A stretch of 64,000 nucleotides of DNA from Clostridium estertheticum (GCF_011065935.2 NZ_JAAMNH020000001.1:517001-581000); one strand, 5' to 3'. Shown: positions 16,238 through 26,208, counted from the first letter of the stretch. Numbers and translations are program-made. The notes: generated from the sequence alone by a model not told the origin.

Positions 16238-16627
16238 ATGAGTCAAGATATAAACGGACTGTTTAACGTATGCAACGGTGTGATATGGATTGTTGGAACC
16301 CAATGCAGACCTGGTGTAGATGAAGATAAATTTAACAAATGGTATGATGAAGTTCATGTCCCTATGTTACTAGAAGGCAATTTGGTTAAGAAAGTAACCC
16401 GCAACAAGATTTCAGATAAAACTTACCATGTAGCAAATGCAACCCATGAGTGTGCCAAATATCTCACTATATATGAATTTGAAAATCTAGAAGCATTTGA
16501 ATCATGGATGACGGCACCAGAACGCGCCGCTGCTGGAGAGGACAAGCTGGCAACATGGGGCGATGGCGGAGGATACGAAGTCTTCTGGGCAACACGGTAT
16601 GACAACATGCAAACTTGGGAAGGATAG
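16238..16627 (+). CDS. EthD-like dimeric alpha/beta-barrel protein
   Basis: 129 residues behind AAAGGAG. VIWIVGTQCRPGVDEDKFNK then WYDEVHVPMLLEG matches the small EthD/DUF4286-like ferredoxin-fold proteins, where the WY/H segment lines a small pocket. The ending (YEFENLEAFESWM) is the second strand-helix unit. Such proteins sit in aromatic or polyketide clusters as cyclases, decarboxylases or dehydratases, often with unknown chemistry. It has its own copy of the conserved upstream element and a terminator downstream, so it may be transcribed alone. Confidence 0.7.
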   Translation: MSQDINGLFNVCNGVIWIVGTQCRPGVDEDKFNKWYDEVHVPMLLEGNLVKKVTRNKISDKTYHVANATHECAKYLTIYEFENLEAFESWMTAPERAAAGEDKLATWGDGGGYEVFWATRYDNMQTWEG

Positions 16628-16754
16628 AGCCTGCCGTATTCTTTAGCAAAAGGTAATTTGATGATGAGTGACCACATGAAGCATAATCCCTGGAATTTCT
16701 CATAGGTTTCAATTTTAATCTATGCTTAACAGTGGATTTTTATAAGTTTTAGGG

Positions 16755-16791
16755 CAAAGAACAGAGTATCATTTTGATGCTCTGTTCTTTG
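16755..16791 (+). terminator. Terminator after the EthD-like gene
   Basis: CAAAGAACAGAGTATCA pairs with TGATGCTCTGTTCTTTG (one G-U) around TTT. No gene is seen in 16800-16975. Confidence 0.75.
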
Positions 16792-16975
16792 TGTAATGCC
16801 TCATTGCAACAAATATCGCAAGAATGAACGTTAGTTTCAGGCTCGAGTGGATGTACAAAATTTAAGGTATAATTGAACTTGAATTGTTACTTATAATCAC
16901 ATATAATTACTGTAAAAAATTGGAGTTGTTGGAGGGGTGCTTGTGAACCTGTTGACCTTGAGATAGTTCATCACA

Positions 16976-17068
16976 CATACTTATTAAAAAACTCATGCAC
17001 GTCTGCATAGCCGTGCCGGACCTTAACGAAGCATTAAAGAAAATTCGGAATTTTCTGCATTCAAAATA
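16976..17068 (+). pseudogene. Miniature VOC-gene remnant formed by internal deletion
   Basis: Bases 16981-17030 match the first ~50 bases of the VOC gene at 14480 (CTTATTAAAAAACTCATGCA and onward). They then jump at CGAAGC to a copy of the segment near 14803-14832 (GAAGCATTAAAGAAAATTCG). CGAAGC occurs at both points in the parent gene, so a deletion between short repeats explains it. It cannot encode a protein. Confidence 0.75.
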
Positions 17069-17086
17069 GAAGGAGAGGAAATCATA

Positions 17087-17256
17087 ATGAAAAACAAGAT
17101 TATGACAGCGAAGGAAGCTGTTGCTGGTATTCAGGACGGCGCAACTATCATGGTAGGAGGCTTCATGGCTTGTGGTACCCCTGAAGTCCTTATCGATGCA
17201 TTGGTAGAAAAGAACGCAAAAGATCTTACCATCATATGCAACGATGTTAATTTGTA
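17087..17256 (+). pseudogene. CoA-transferase subunit A, N-terminal fragment
   Basis: Behind a good site (AGAAGGAGAGG), MKNKIMTAKEAVAGIQDGAT then MVGGFMACGTPEVLIDALVE is the start of an acetate/acetoacetate CoA-transferase alpha subunit (AtoD/ScoA type), with the GGF and GTP motifs. The homology ends at IICND, after which the sequence is the tail of the opposing araC gene. About three quarters of the subunit and the whole beta subunit are missing. The original cluster probably activated its substrate with CoA by this enzyme; that step must now be supplied elsewhere or is lost. Confidence 0.75.
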
Positions 17257-17262
17257 CATAAA

Positions 17263-18474
17263 TTATAAATCTGATTTGGCGTCTCGAAATCTGTTTGGGG
17301 TTATGCCGGTATATTTTTTAAATACTGTTTGAAAATGACTTTGCGAGGAAAAAGCTAGATGCAATGCAATTTCAGAAATACTTTTGTTAGTAAACTGCAG
17401 TAATCGCTGAGATTCTAAAATTTTTTTCTGCAAAATATATTGCGTTAAGGTAATACCGGTTTGTTTATGAAACTGAGTACATAAACGACAGCGTGATATT
17501 CCAAATTCGGCAGCCATTTCTTCAACTTTGATATTGTCAAACAAATTTTCGGAAACATAATTTGCACATCTTAAAAATAATTTAGAGGAGTTATTGCAAT
17601 TATATTTTGCCTGTTTTGTACGTTCGGCAAAATCTAATAACATTTGCTTGATTAATGGGTATATGGATGCAGAATTGCGAAGCATTTCAAACTTTTGAAT
17701 ATACAAATCGGATAAATGAAATGCAGTCTGGACATTTAATCCCCCTTCGATTGAGGCCCGAGAAGCCACGGTAGCGCAACAAATTCCCATGTCCTTAAGT
17801 TGGCGCAAGGTATCATTGGCCATTGTTCCGGCCTTTATTTTTGGAAAGGCACTGAACAATTCTTTTAAGTTTTCAGGCTGACCGTTTTTTATATAGAACA
17901 ATAGCATTTTTTCATTTTGATAGTTATCGACAATAAGAGTATTGGCTTCTTTTTCATCAGAAAAAAGAAATGTATTCTGTATACTGCTATTCATAATATC
18001 ATGTTGATGATTCTCTGATTTGGTTTCTACAAATACGTCTTCTACAAAAAGAGGATTCTTATTGATGGCGGAAGCAATAAAGGAAAGGAGCCATCCTATA
18101 CGTTCGGCAGAGATAGAGGGGGCGCACTCCAGTTTACCAATATATTCTTCCTTATATTTTTCTTTTACATCCAATAAAAATAAAAGGTTATCCATTTTAT
18201 CTTTGTCTTTCGTTAAAATGGAAGATGGACCTATCACAATTCGATAATCCCCATCCAAAGAAACATAACCATAAAATTGAAACAAGTCGGTAGTAATGAT
18301 ACCAGCAGTTTGCTCAGACTGTAGCATATCTTTCTCATAAAGCAGAAAAGGATCAGGGTTCATGGGATATACCGAGTAGTAGTAGACTTGATTTTCTCTT
18401 TGGTAAAGTCGGACAGAAGCACTTGTGGATTTGGCAAGTGCTTTACTTAAATATTCTAATTCATTTAAATTCAT
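17263..18474 (-). CDS. AraC-family transcriptional regulator
   Basis: 403 residues from the ATG at 18474 (MNLNELEYLSKAL), preceded by AAAGGGGGTAATA. The frame extends upstream without a ribosome site. The C-terminal ~100 residues are the double helix-turn-helix of AraC: VEEMAAEFGISRCRLCTQFH and ISEIALHLAFSSQSHFQTVF, ending KYTGITPNRFR. The N-terminal 290 residues are a sensor region of the type found in gut clostridial carbohydrate regulators. It is divergent from the esterase-GH3 genes, so it probably activates them. Confidence 0.88.
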   Translation of the reverse strand: MNLNELEYLSKALAKSTSASVRLYQRENQVYYYSVYPMNPDPFLLYEKDMLQSEQTAGIITTDLFQFYGYVSLDGDYRIVIGPSSILTKDKDKMDNLLFLLDVKEKYKEEYIGKLECAPSISAERIGWLLSFIASAINKNPLFVEDVFVETKSENHQHDIMNSSIQNTFLFSDEKEANTLIVDNYQNEKMLLFYIKNGQPENLKELFSAFPKIKAGTMANDTLRQLKDMGICCATVASRASIEGGLNVQTAFHLSDLYIQKFEMLRNSASIYPLIKQMLLDFAERTKQAKYNCNNSSKLFLRCANYVSENLFDNIKVEEMAAEFGISRCRLCTQFHKQTGITLTQYILQKKILESQRLLQFTNKSISEIALHLAFSSQSHFQTVFKKYTGITPNRFRDAKSDL

Positions 18475-18642
18475 GTATATTACCCCCTTTCTCAGATTCG
18501 TGCTTTTTATATAATTTATAAAACAAATCTGAAATACAAGTATAATTTTACCATATAAAATGTAATTAATCAAAAAAATATATCGCTGTAATAATGCGTA
18601 ACCCAAAACGGATAGCAGAGCAGAAAAGGAGGAACAGGCTAA

Positions 18643-19770
18643 ATGAAAAGAAAATATCATGAGGATCTTTTAGAAGCAATAAAACAAAATGAAAAAGAGG
18701 AAGTAGTAAATGGTATTAAAGTATTGGTCAAGCCTATTCCAGAAGGTGGAGAACCGGGAGATATGGATCCACGGCTTTATAAATCAATGAGGAAAGTTGC
18801 TATGTTGATAAAGTTTATGCCAAAGCCCAAAAAGAATCAAAGTGCTTTGAAAAGAATAAAGCCTATGCGAAAGATGTTTAATGAGTATAAGGGAATTCAG
18901 CTGGTTGAAGAGGGTGTTACCACACAATACTTTAATGTAAGCAGCGCAGATGGTTATCAAGTACCGGTTCGAGTGTATAAAGGAACGAACGCCGGCACAA
19001 ATTTACCCATGTTTGTTTACTTTCACGGTGGTGGATTTTTTGGCGGTTCTGCCGATGTTGTAGAACAGATGTGCAAAGTTCTGGTACAAAATATTGATTG
19101 TGTAGCCTTTAATGTTGATTACCGTCTATGCCCAGAGAACCACTATCCACAGCCTTTTGATGATTGTTTCTTTGCAACAAAGTGGGCATATGATAACGCA
19201 GAAAAATTTGGTGCTGATAAAAACAAAATAGCAGTATCTGGAGACAGTGCGGGTGGGAATTTGGCAGCAGCAGTTACCTTGCGTGACAGGGAAGAAAAAA
19301 CCGGAATGGTAAAACTTCAGGTCCTAATTTATCCTGCGGTCAACATTTCGGGAAATAAAACGGAATTTTATCAAGGTGTGGATTTAAGCAAATATCAGCG
19401 CAGCAAAAAGCATGGGAAGGTTTTGGATGCTACGTTGTCTATGATGAACAGTTAGTTGGAGGGTGGCGGTGACATCAGTATGCTGGAGGAGGTCTATTTG
19501 CAAGGGAACATAAATCCGGAACATATATATGCATCTCCATTATTGGATGATATGCATAATTTACCTCCTGTTTTATTGATCTTCGGAGAACATGATTTCT
19601 TAGTATTTGAAGATTTTGCTTATGCAAGAACATTTGCAAAAGCTGGTGGAAAAATAAAGACAATTGTATATCGCGGATTGGGGCATGGGTTTGCGGATCA
19701 AATCGGAGTAATACCACAGGCTGAAGATTGTATGAAAGAAATTGCTTCTTATATGAAAGAAATTTTATAG
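18643..19770 (+). pseudogene. Alpha/beta hydrolase (hormone-sensitive-lipase type) interrupted by an amber codon
   Basis: Behind AAAAGGAGG. Residues 1-270 hold the oxyanion motif FHGGGFFGG and the nucleophile elbow SGDSAGGNLA of the HSL/esterase family. A TAG at 19453-19455 follows SMMNS. The same frame then continues with 104 residues carrying the catalytic Asp (FGEHDFLV) and His (GLGHGFADQIG). Without readthrough the product lacks two of its three catalytic residues. Total length without the stop would be ~375 residues, normal for the family. Either a young pseudogene or a read-through gene. A related C-terminal remnant lies at 28230-28396. Confidence 0.8.
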
Positions 19771-19891
19771 TATCAAAATTAGAAGGTAATCAGAAGCGGT
19801 AAAAAAGAGAGGGTTATTAAAAAAAGAGAGATAGAAAGAAGCTAAATATGCAATTGTTATGGCTCAAAAGAGCGCAGAAAGGAGTTTGAAC

Positions 19892-22333
19892 ATGGAAAAA
19901 GTTAATCATACGTTAAAAAGTGTTTTACCAAGAGCAAAGGAACTTGTAAAGAAGATGTCTCTTGAGGAAAAAGCTAGTCTTTGTTCTGGAAAGGATTTCT
20001 GGCATACAAAAGAAATAGAACGTCTTGGAATAAAATCAATAATGGTAACGGATGGGCCACACGGTTTACGTAAACAGGGAGGAGATTCCGATCACTTGGG
20101 TATTAATAATTCGGTATTATCTACTTGTTTCCCTACGGCTGTAGCAACAGCCTGTAGCTTTGATCGTGATTTAGTGTATGAAATGGGTATTGCACTTGGA
20201 GAGGAATGTGTACAAGAAGAGGTTGCTGTGATTCTGGGACCAGCAGCAAATATAAAGCGTAGTCCACTTTGTGGCCGTAATTTCGAATACTTTTCAGAAG
20301 ATCCACTTCTGACTGGAGAAATGGCTGCGGCACTCATTGGTGGAATACAGAGTAAAAACATAGGTACCAGCCTGAAGCATTATCTTGCGAATAATCAGGA
20401 AAAAGCGCGTCTTATCTCAAATTCGGTAATTGATGAGCGTGCATTGAGAGAAATATATCTTACTGGATTTGAAATAGCTATAAAGAAAGCAGAACCTTGG
20501 ACATTGATGTGTTCGTATAATAAGATTAACGATATTTATGCTTCAGGACATAAACGCCTTATGACAGACATCCCTCGTGGTGAATGGGGATTTGAGGGAG
20601 CAATAATGACGGACTGGGGAGCAATGAGTGACAGAGTTGAAGGTGTACAGGCAGGGTTAGATTTGGAGATGCCAGCTTTTGATGGAGCTACGGACCGATT
20701 GATTGTTGATATGGTTCGAGCAGGGAAATTGGATGAAAAACTTGTTGATCTTTGTGCTGTGAGAATGACGGCTATTGCACTACAGGCAGAGAAAACACAG
20801 AAAACATCATATGATGTAGAAGCACATAATGAATTGGCACGACGTATTGCACGTGAAAGTGCAGTGTTGCTAAAGTTAGGAAATGTACTGCCGGTAGATA
20901 AAAATAATAAGATAGCTTTAATAGGTGAATTTGCCAAAGTTCCTCGTTATCAAGGTGCAGGAAGCTCAAAGATATCTCCAATCAGGATTACTTCCGTAAC
21001 TGATGCCTTTGATGCGGAAAATATAAGCTATTCTTTTGCACCAGGTTATTCGGTAGCCAGTGATGAACCGAATGAAGCTTTGATTAGCGAAGCAGTTGGA
21101 GTAGCAAAAGAAGCGGATGTGATATTTGCCTTTGTTGGATTACCGGATAGCTATGAAAGCGAGGGCTTTGACCGTACTCATTTAAATATGCCAAAAGCAC
21201 ACACTAGATTGATAGATGAACTGGTTGCTACGGGAAAAAAGATAGTAGCTGTTATAAGTTCAGGGGGAGTTGTAAATATTCCGTGGCGTGACAAAGTTGA
21301 TTCAATACTTTTAATGAATCTTTCGGGACAAAACAGCGGTTACGCCGCATATGATTTGCTTTTTGGGGATTATTCTCCATGTGGTAAACTAGCAGAAACC
21401 TATCCGTTAACACTTACTGAAACTTCTAGTATTGCTCATTTTGGCACAGGAGGCAATATTGAATACCGAGAAAGTATCTATGTGGGGTATCGTTACTTTG
21501 ATAAAGCACAAAAACAGGTAATGTTTCCATTTGGACACGGGCTTTCCTATACAACATTTACCTATTCGGGATTAAAGCTTAGTGCAAAAAAGATTGGAGA
21601 CAGAGATACACTTCAAGTAGAGGTAGTGGTTACCAATACCGGAAAGTGTGCCGGAAAGGAAATAGTTCAGTTGTATGTTTCAGCACCAGAAAGTACTGTT
21701 TATAAATCTGTGCGTGAACTTAGAGATTTCGCAAAAGTGGAATTGCAGATGAATGAAAGTAAAACTGTTACATTTACATTGGAAAGTCGTGCATTTGCCT
21801 ACTATAATGTTAATGTGAAAGACTGGTTTGTGGAAAGTGGCGATTACAAGATTGAAATTGGTGCATCCTCAAGAGATATACGATTAAATGATACGGTTAC
21901 CGTTGAAAGTAAACAAGAGGGAGCCATACCTGATTATCGTACATCAGCACCTGGCTATTACAATCTTTTAAAACCAGGAATTTATGATGTTCCAAAGGAA
22001 CAATTTGAGGTAGTTTTAGGAAGAAAAGTACCGGAAGAGCGTAGTCTAAGACCATTTGACATTAATTCTACTTTGGGAGATATCAGAGCTCACTGGATTG
22101 GACGTATGATGAATAAGCAAGTAGAAAAGTCTGTAATGAAGATGTTCTCAGGGGATGAAGCTAATTCAGATAACGAGGTTGTGAAGATAATACAGGCAAT
22201 GATGGTAGATATGCCACTTCGTCAGTTGGGTATGATGTCACAAGGTGCGTTATCAATTAAAATTATTGATGGACTAGTAGATATAATGAATGGACATATT
22301 CTAAAGGGACTTCGTGGATTAATGAAAAAATAA
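19892..22333 (+). CDS. Glycoside hydrolase family 3 beta-glucosidase
   Basis: 813 residues. The ATG at 19892 follows GAAAGGAG; the frame itself opens at 19859. Domain order is that of clostridial GH3 enzymes: the (beta/alpha)8 domain with MVTDGPHGLRKQ and SLKHYLANNQE, the nucleophile Asp in AIMTDWGAMSD, an alpha/beta sandwich domain (FAFVGLPDSYESEGFDRTHL), and a fibronectin-III-like domain (VVVTNTGKCAGKEIVQLYVS). A ~120-residue extension follows. No signal peptide, so it is cytoplasmic and acts on imported glycosides. It follows the broken esterase by 121 bases. Together they suggest removal of sugar and acyl groups from plant-type glycosides. Confidence 0.92.
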   Translation: MEKVNHTLKSVLPRAKELVKKMSLEEKASLCSGKDFWHTKEIERLGIKSIMVTDGPHGLRKQGGDSDHLGINNSVLSTCFPTAVATACSFDRDLVYEMGIALGEECVQEEVAVILGPAANIKRSPLCGRNFEYFSEDPLLTGEMAAALIGGIQSKNIGTSLKHYLANNQEKARLISNSVIDERALREIYLTGFEIAIKKAEPWTLMCSYNKINDIYASGHKRLMTDIPRGEWGFEGAIMTDWGAMSDRVEGVQAGLDLEMPAFDGATDRLIVDMVRAGKLDEKLVDLCAVRMTAIALQAEKTQKTSYDVEAHNELARRIARESAVLLKLGNVLPVDKNNKIALIGEFAKVPRYQGAGSSKISPIRITSVTDAFDAENISYSFAPGYSVASDEPNEALISEAVGVAKEADVIFAFVGLPDSYESEGFDRTHLNMPKAHTRLIDELVATGKKIVAVISSGGVVNIPWRDKVDSILLMNLSGQNSGYAAYDLLFGDYSPCGKLAETYPLTLTETSSIAHFGTGGNIEYRESIYVGYRYFDKAQKQVMFPFGHGLSYTTFTYSGLKLSAKKIGDRDTLQVEVVVTNTGKCAGKEIVQLYVSAPESTVYKSVRELRDFAKVELQMNESKTVTFTLESRAFAYYNVNVKDWFVESGDYKIEIGASSRDIRLNDTVTVESKQEGAIPDYRTSAPGYYNLLKPGIYDVPKEQFEVVLGRKVPEERSLRPFDINSTLGDIRAHWIGRMMNKQVEKSVMKMFSGDEANSDNEVVKIIQAMMVDMPLRQLGMMSQGALSIKIIDGLVDIMNGHILKGLRGLMKK

Positions 22334-22476
22334 AACGCAGTAGTACCTTATCCAGCATTAGGAGATTTAGTTTACTTGAGATTATTCAATTCTTAAAGTG
22401 AATTAATAAAAAGGTTAAAATTGATATGAACTATGGCTTTTTGGCAAATAGGGAAAATTAAGCGAGGAAATATAAG

Positions 22477-23259
22477 ATGGATAATATAAAATCAGGTTTA
22501 CACACGGTTGAACAGATAGCACCTAACACCTACCGAATAGATGAGAATGGTGCCGTCAATTGCTATCTTGCGGTGGGCAAAGATAGGGCATTACTCATAG
22601 ACACGGGCTGCGGCATAGGAAACCTTAAAAGTACCGTGGAACAGATTACGGCCCTGCCGGTAGATGTTGTTCTAACTCATGCCCACTGTGACCATGCAGG
22701 TGGTGTGGGTTGGTATGAGCGTTTTTTTGTACACGAAGCTGACCGTGCTTTTGCATATAGAATTCTGAGCTCTCGTTTAGCAGCAAGAACTATCGTGAGA
22801 AAAACTGCCAGTAAAAGTGACTTTGCAAAACTACCCTTTAAATCAAAGCCTATGCCCATAAGCAACGGGCATATTTTTGAACTTGGTGGTAGAAGTATTA
22901 GTGTCATTCATACTCCTGGGCACACCCGAGGTTCAATAGTGCTGCTAGATGACAAACATAAAATAATGTTTACAGGTGACGATATCAATCCGTTTTTGTT
23001 GATGTGCCTTCCAGGATGTACCTCTTTGAAAGAATGGCTGACTGGTGGAGAAAAGATATTAGAATTTTCAAAGGAATATACAGCATATTATGGACATGGT
23101 GATGGAGTTCAGACGGTAGAACAAATGGAAAAAACCATAAACTACATTCGTGATATCCTCTCTAGCAAGGTAAAGAATACATTTTTTTCAAAAAATATAA
23201 ATTACACTGATAATAATGGGGATATTCAAATAGTTTACGACTCCCGGAAGGTAGTTTGA
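22477..23259 (+). CDS. Metallo-beta-lactamase-fold hydrolase
   Basis: 260 residues behind AAGCGAGGAA. The metal motif LTHAHCDHAGG (HxHxDH), a later His in IHTPGHTRGSI and the Asp in FTGDDINPF are all present, so two metals can bind. The family covers hydroxyacylglutathione hydrolases, lactonases and CoA-thioester hydrolases. The size and the NCYLAVGKDRALLIDTGCG opening match the glyoxalase II-like group. In this island it may open a lactone or hydrolyse a thioester; that is inference. Confidence 0.88.
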   Translation: MDNIKSGLHTVEQIAPNTYRIDENGAVNCYLAVGKDRALLIDTGCGIGNLKSTVEQITALPVDVVLTHAHCDHAGGVGWYERFFVHEADRAFAYRILSSRLAARTIVRKTASKSDFAKLPFKSKPMPISNGHIFELGGRSISVIHTPGHTRGSIVLLDDKHKIMFTGDDINPFLLMCLPGCTSLKEWLTGGEKILEFSKEYTAYYGHGDGVQTVEQMEKTINYIRDILSSKVKNTFFSKNINYTDNNGDIQIVYDSRKVV

Positions 23260-23389
23260 TTTGAAATGTGACAAGCCATAAGCAACAAAAGAAACCATAA
23301 AAGGTTCCAATACCAGGAGTATTACCATAATGAAATCGGCATAGTATGGCATATAGAGTTATACAAAATAAAGGGAGGTTAGCGGTAAA

Positions 23390-24403
23390 ATGAAAGTATT
23401 TATGATTGGAGGAACAGGTTTACTTGGTTCAGAAGGAGCAAAAGAATTGATTCGTAGGGGACATGAGGTATCTTCAATTGCACTGCCTCCAATTCCGGAG
23501 GGCGCAAATTTACCACCAAAGATGAAATTGTCTTTTGGTAACTACATGGAATTAACAGATGCAGAAATTAGAAGCTTCATGGAGGGCTGCGAAGGTTTTG
23601 TATTTGCGGCTGGAGTAGATGAAAGGGTAGAAGGACCGGCACCAATATATGATATGTTTTACAAGTACAATATTAAACCATTGGAGAAGCTGTTAAGAAT
23701 TGCTAAGGAGACCGGAGTAAAACATGTTGTTGTGCTGGGTTCATACTTCGCATATTTAAATAGAGCATGGAAAGACCAAAATCTATATGATACCCATCCT
23801 TATATAAGAAGCCGCGTAGATCAAGCCAATATGGCATTATCCTTTGCAGATGAAAATATGGATGTATCTGTTTTGGAATTGCCTTATATATTTGGCTCTC
23901 AACCAGGACGTAAGCCTGTATGGGTTTTCTTAATAGAACAGATAAGTAAAATGAAAGGCTCCACCCTCTACCCTAAAGGCGGAACAACTATGGTTACAGT
24001 TAGACAAGTCGGGCAATGTATTGCAGGAGCCCTTGAACGTGGCAAAGGTGGGAAAAATTATCCTGTAGGCTACTTTAATCTAACTTGGAAGGAAATGCTT
24101 AAAATCATTCATAAACATCTGAATGTCCCAGACAAGAGGATTATTACAATACCAAAATTTTTATATAGGCTTGGTATGAAATCTATAATAAATGAATATA
24201 AGCAAAAGCACATAGAGCCAGGACTTGATCCCATTGGTTTGGTTGAAATAATGACCAGGCAAGCGTTTATTGATAAAAAAACAATTGTAGAAGAACTGGG
24301 TGTAGAAGAGGATGATATTGATATGGCTATTGGTGAATCTGTTAGACTTTGCATGGAAGTTATAGATGGAAAGCAGCAGACAATTAGTATGAAAGGTGAG
24401 TGA
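23390..24403 (+). CDS. NAD-dependent epimerase/dehydratase (extended SDR) 1
   Basis: 337 residues behind AAAGGGAGG. The Rossmann motif GGTGLLGSEGAKELI lies at the start. The usual active-site Tyr is not in a clean YxxxK: I see SYFAYLNRAW and HPYIRSRVDQA, so Tyr-x-x-x-Arg may replace it and catalysis is uncertain. The C-terminal half has the RQVGQCIAGALERGKGG segment found in ligand-binding parts of atypical extended SDRs. It ends 8 bases before the start of the next epimerase gene, so the two are translationally close and probably act in sequence. Confidence 0.85.
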   Translation: MKVFMIGGTGLLGSEGAKELIRRGHEVSSIALPPIPEGANLPPKMKLSFGNYMELTDAEIRSFMEGCEGFVFAAGVDERVEGPAPIYDMFYKYNIKPLEKLLRIAKETGVKHVVVLGSYFAYLNRAWKDQNLYDTHPYIRSRVDQANMALSFADENMDVSVLELPYIFGSQPGRKPVWVFLIEQISKMKGSTLYPKGGTTMVTVRQVGQCIAGALERGKGGKNYPVGYFNLTWKEMLKIIHKHLNVPDKRIITIPKFLYRLGMKSIINEYKQKHIEPGLDPIGLVEIMTRQAFIDKKTIVEELGVEEDDIDMAIGESVRLCMEVIDGKQQTISMKGE

Positions 24404-24410
24404 AGATATT

Positions 24411-25925
24411 ATGATAAAAAAGAAAACAGTTTTTCTTACTGGAGCGACAGGTTCTATGGGTTTTTGCGGTTTAAAAGAACTGTTGAAAGAACCATTAAAA
24501 TATAACGTTGTTATCTTAGCGAGACCATCAGCGAAGAATAAGCAAATACTTAAGCAATACGAAGGACTCGACAATCTGAAAATAGTCTGGGGTGATTTGA
24601 ATAACTATAATGATGTTAAGACATGTGTTAATGGTGTGGACATTATTCTTCATGTAGCTGCATTTGTATCTCCTGAGGCTGATTATAACCCGGAACAAGC
24701 TATGAAAATTAACTATGGCTCAACAGTGAATATCATTAACGCCATAAAGAAAAGCGGAAATTGTGACAACATTAAGCTTGTTTATATAGGAACGGTTGCA
24801 CAGACCGGAGATAGAATGCCTCCTATTCATTGGGGGAGAGTGGGAGATCCTATAAAGCCAAGTGTTCATGACTATTATGCAGTATCAAAAATTGCAGCGG
24901 AAAGGGCTGTCATTGAATCTGGACTAAAGTATTGGGTTTCTCTAAGACAGACAGGAATCATCTCACAACATATGTTAGATATAAAAGACGGTATCACGTT
25001 CCACAATTGCCTGGACAATGTTCTTGAATATGTGAGTGATCACGACTCAGGTGTTCTTCTAAAAAATGCTTGTGAGGATCTGCCGGAAGATTTCTGGGGT
25101 CATATATACAACATTGGCGGAGGGGAAAAGGCAAGACTAGGCACATATCAAATGTTTAAGGACTTATTTGAAGTGATGGGACTTACTAAAATGGAGTATG
25201 CCATTGACGCAAACTGGTTTGCCACAAGAAATTTCCATGGGCAATACTATTTGGATTCGGATAAACTGGAGAACTATTTACACTTCAGAAGCCAAGGTGC
25301 AGAATATTACATTGATCTTTACAAGAAAAACAATGAAAGTGCCATTAGGGCGGCTAAAATAATTACAAAGTTCCCAGGTGGACAAAAGCTTATTGGTAAT
25401 AGTGTAAGAAAGCAGTTTGAGAAAATAGCAAGAACAGAGCATGGCCCACTTTTCTGGGTAGAAAACAACAAGCTTGAGTACATTGAGACCTTCTTTATCT
25501 CCAAGGAGGCAAGAGATGCTATTTCACCAAGTATAAAGGATTTTAAGCCGTATTCAAATTATGACAGAGTAGTTCATATCGATCACGGTTATGATGAAAC
25601 AAAGCCTGAGAGCAAGCTTGATATTGAAGATTTAAAAAAAGCAGCAGCTTTCCGTGGGGGCAAATGCATGTCTGATAATATGACAATGGGAGATATGAGG
25701 ACAAAGCTCGGTTTCAAGTGTGCTTTCGGTCATGCCTTTGATGCAAGTCCAAGGCTTATATTGGAAGGCGGCCATTGGTGTCCTCAGTGTGAGCGTGAAA
25801 GCTGGAACTACCATGAAATTGCAAAAACAAGTGAGTTTTTTGCTCAAGTATGGTATACGCTTCATAGTAAAAATGAACCAAGTAAGGTTTATCCAAAGAA
25901 GGTTAATGAACTCGACTATATTTAA
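24411..25925 (+). CDS. NAD-dependent epimerase/3beta-HSD-like SDR fused to a C-terminal zinc-binding domain
   Basis: 504 residues from the ATG at 24411 (AAAGGTGA upstream); a GTG at 24396 is possible. Residues 1-330 are an extended SDR with LTGATGSMGFCGL and the catalytic HDYYAVSKIAAERAV (YxxxK), resembling 3beta-hydroxysteroid dehydrogenase/isomerases. The last ~110 residues are unusual. After FRGGKCMSD they read KLGFKCAFGHAFDASPRLIL then GGHWCPQCERESW: four Cys in a zinc-ribbon-like arrangement with GH/GGHW motifs. Such a fusion suggests substrate or partner binding by the added domain. The function of the fusion is unknown. Confidence 0.85.
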   Translation: MIKKKTVFLTGATGSMGFCGLKELLKEPLKYNVVILARPSAKNKQILKQYEGLDNLKIVWGDLNNYNDVKTCVNGVDIILHVAAFVSPEADYNPEQAMKINYGSTVNIINAIKKSGNCDNIKLVYIGTVAQTGDRMPPIHWGRVGDPIKPSVHDYYAVSKIAAERAVIESGLKYWVSLRQTGIISQHMLDIKDGITFHNCLDNVLEYVSDHDSGVLLKNACEDLPEDFWGHIYNIGGGEKARLGTYQMFKDLFEVMGLTKMEYAIDANWFATRNFHGQYYLDSDKLENYLHFRSQGAEYYIDLYKKNNESAIRAAKIITKFPGGQKLIGNSVRKQFEKIARTEHGPLFWVENNKLEYIETFFISKEARDAISPSIKDFKPYSNYDRVVHIDHGYDETKPESKLDIEDLKKAAAFRGGKCMSDNMTMGDMRTKLGFKCAFGHAFDASPRLILEGGHWCPQCERESWNYHEIAKTSEFFAQVWYTLHSKNEPSKVYPKKVNELDYI

Positions 25926-26208
25926 ATTAAGAATGTGAAAATTTTTTATGTATATTAGGCAATAGTTGAACAGGTTCATGAGTTAGCTGAACATGTTTTC
26001 AATATACGTATTTCTTGCTATGGCGTGACATTGCTTGTTTTGATAAAATTAACAAAATAAATAAATATGGTATATATGATCGTTTGAAAAACAGCTTATT
26101 AAAGAAAGAAAGCGCAAAACATCTCCTTAAACACAGCAAAAATTGCATATTAAGCTTCCAAAAATTGTGTTATATTATAGCAAATGTATTTTATAAAAGG
26201 AGTTTTGG

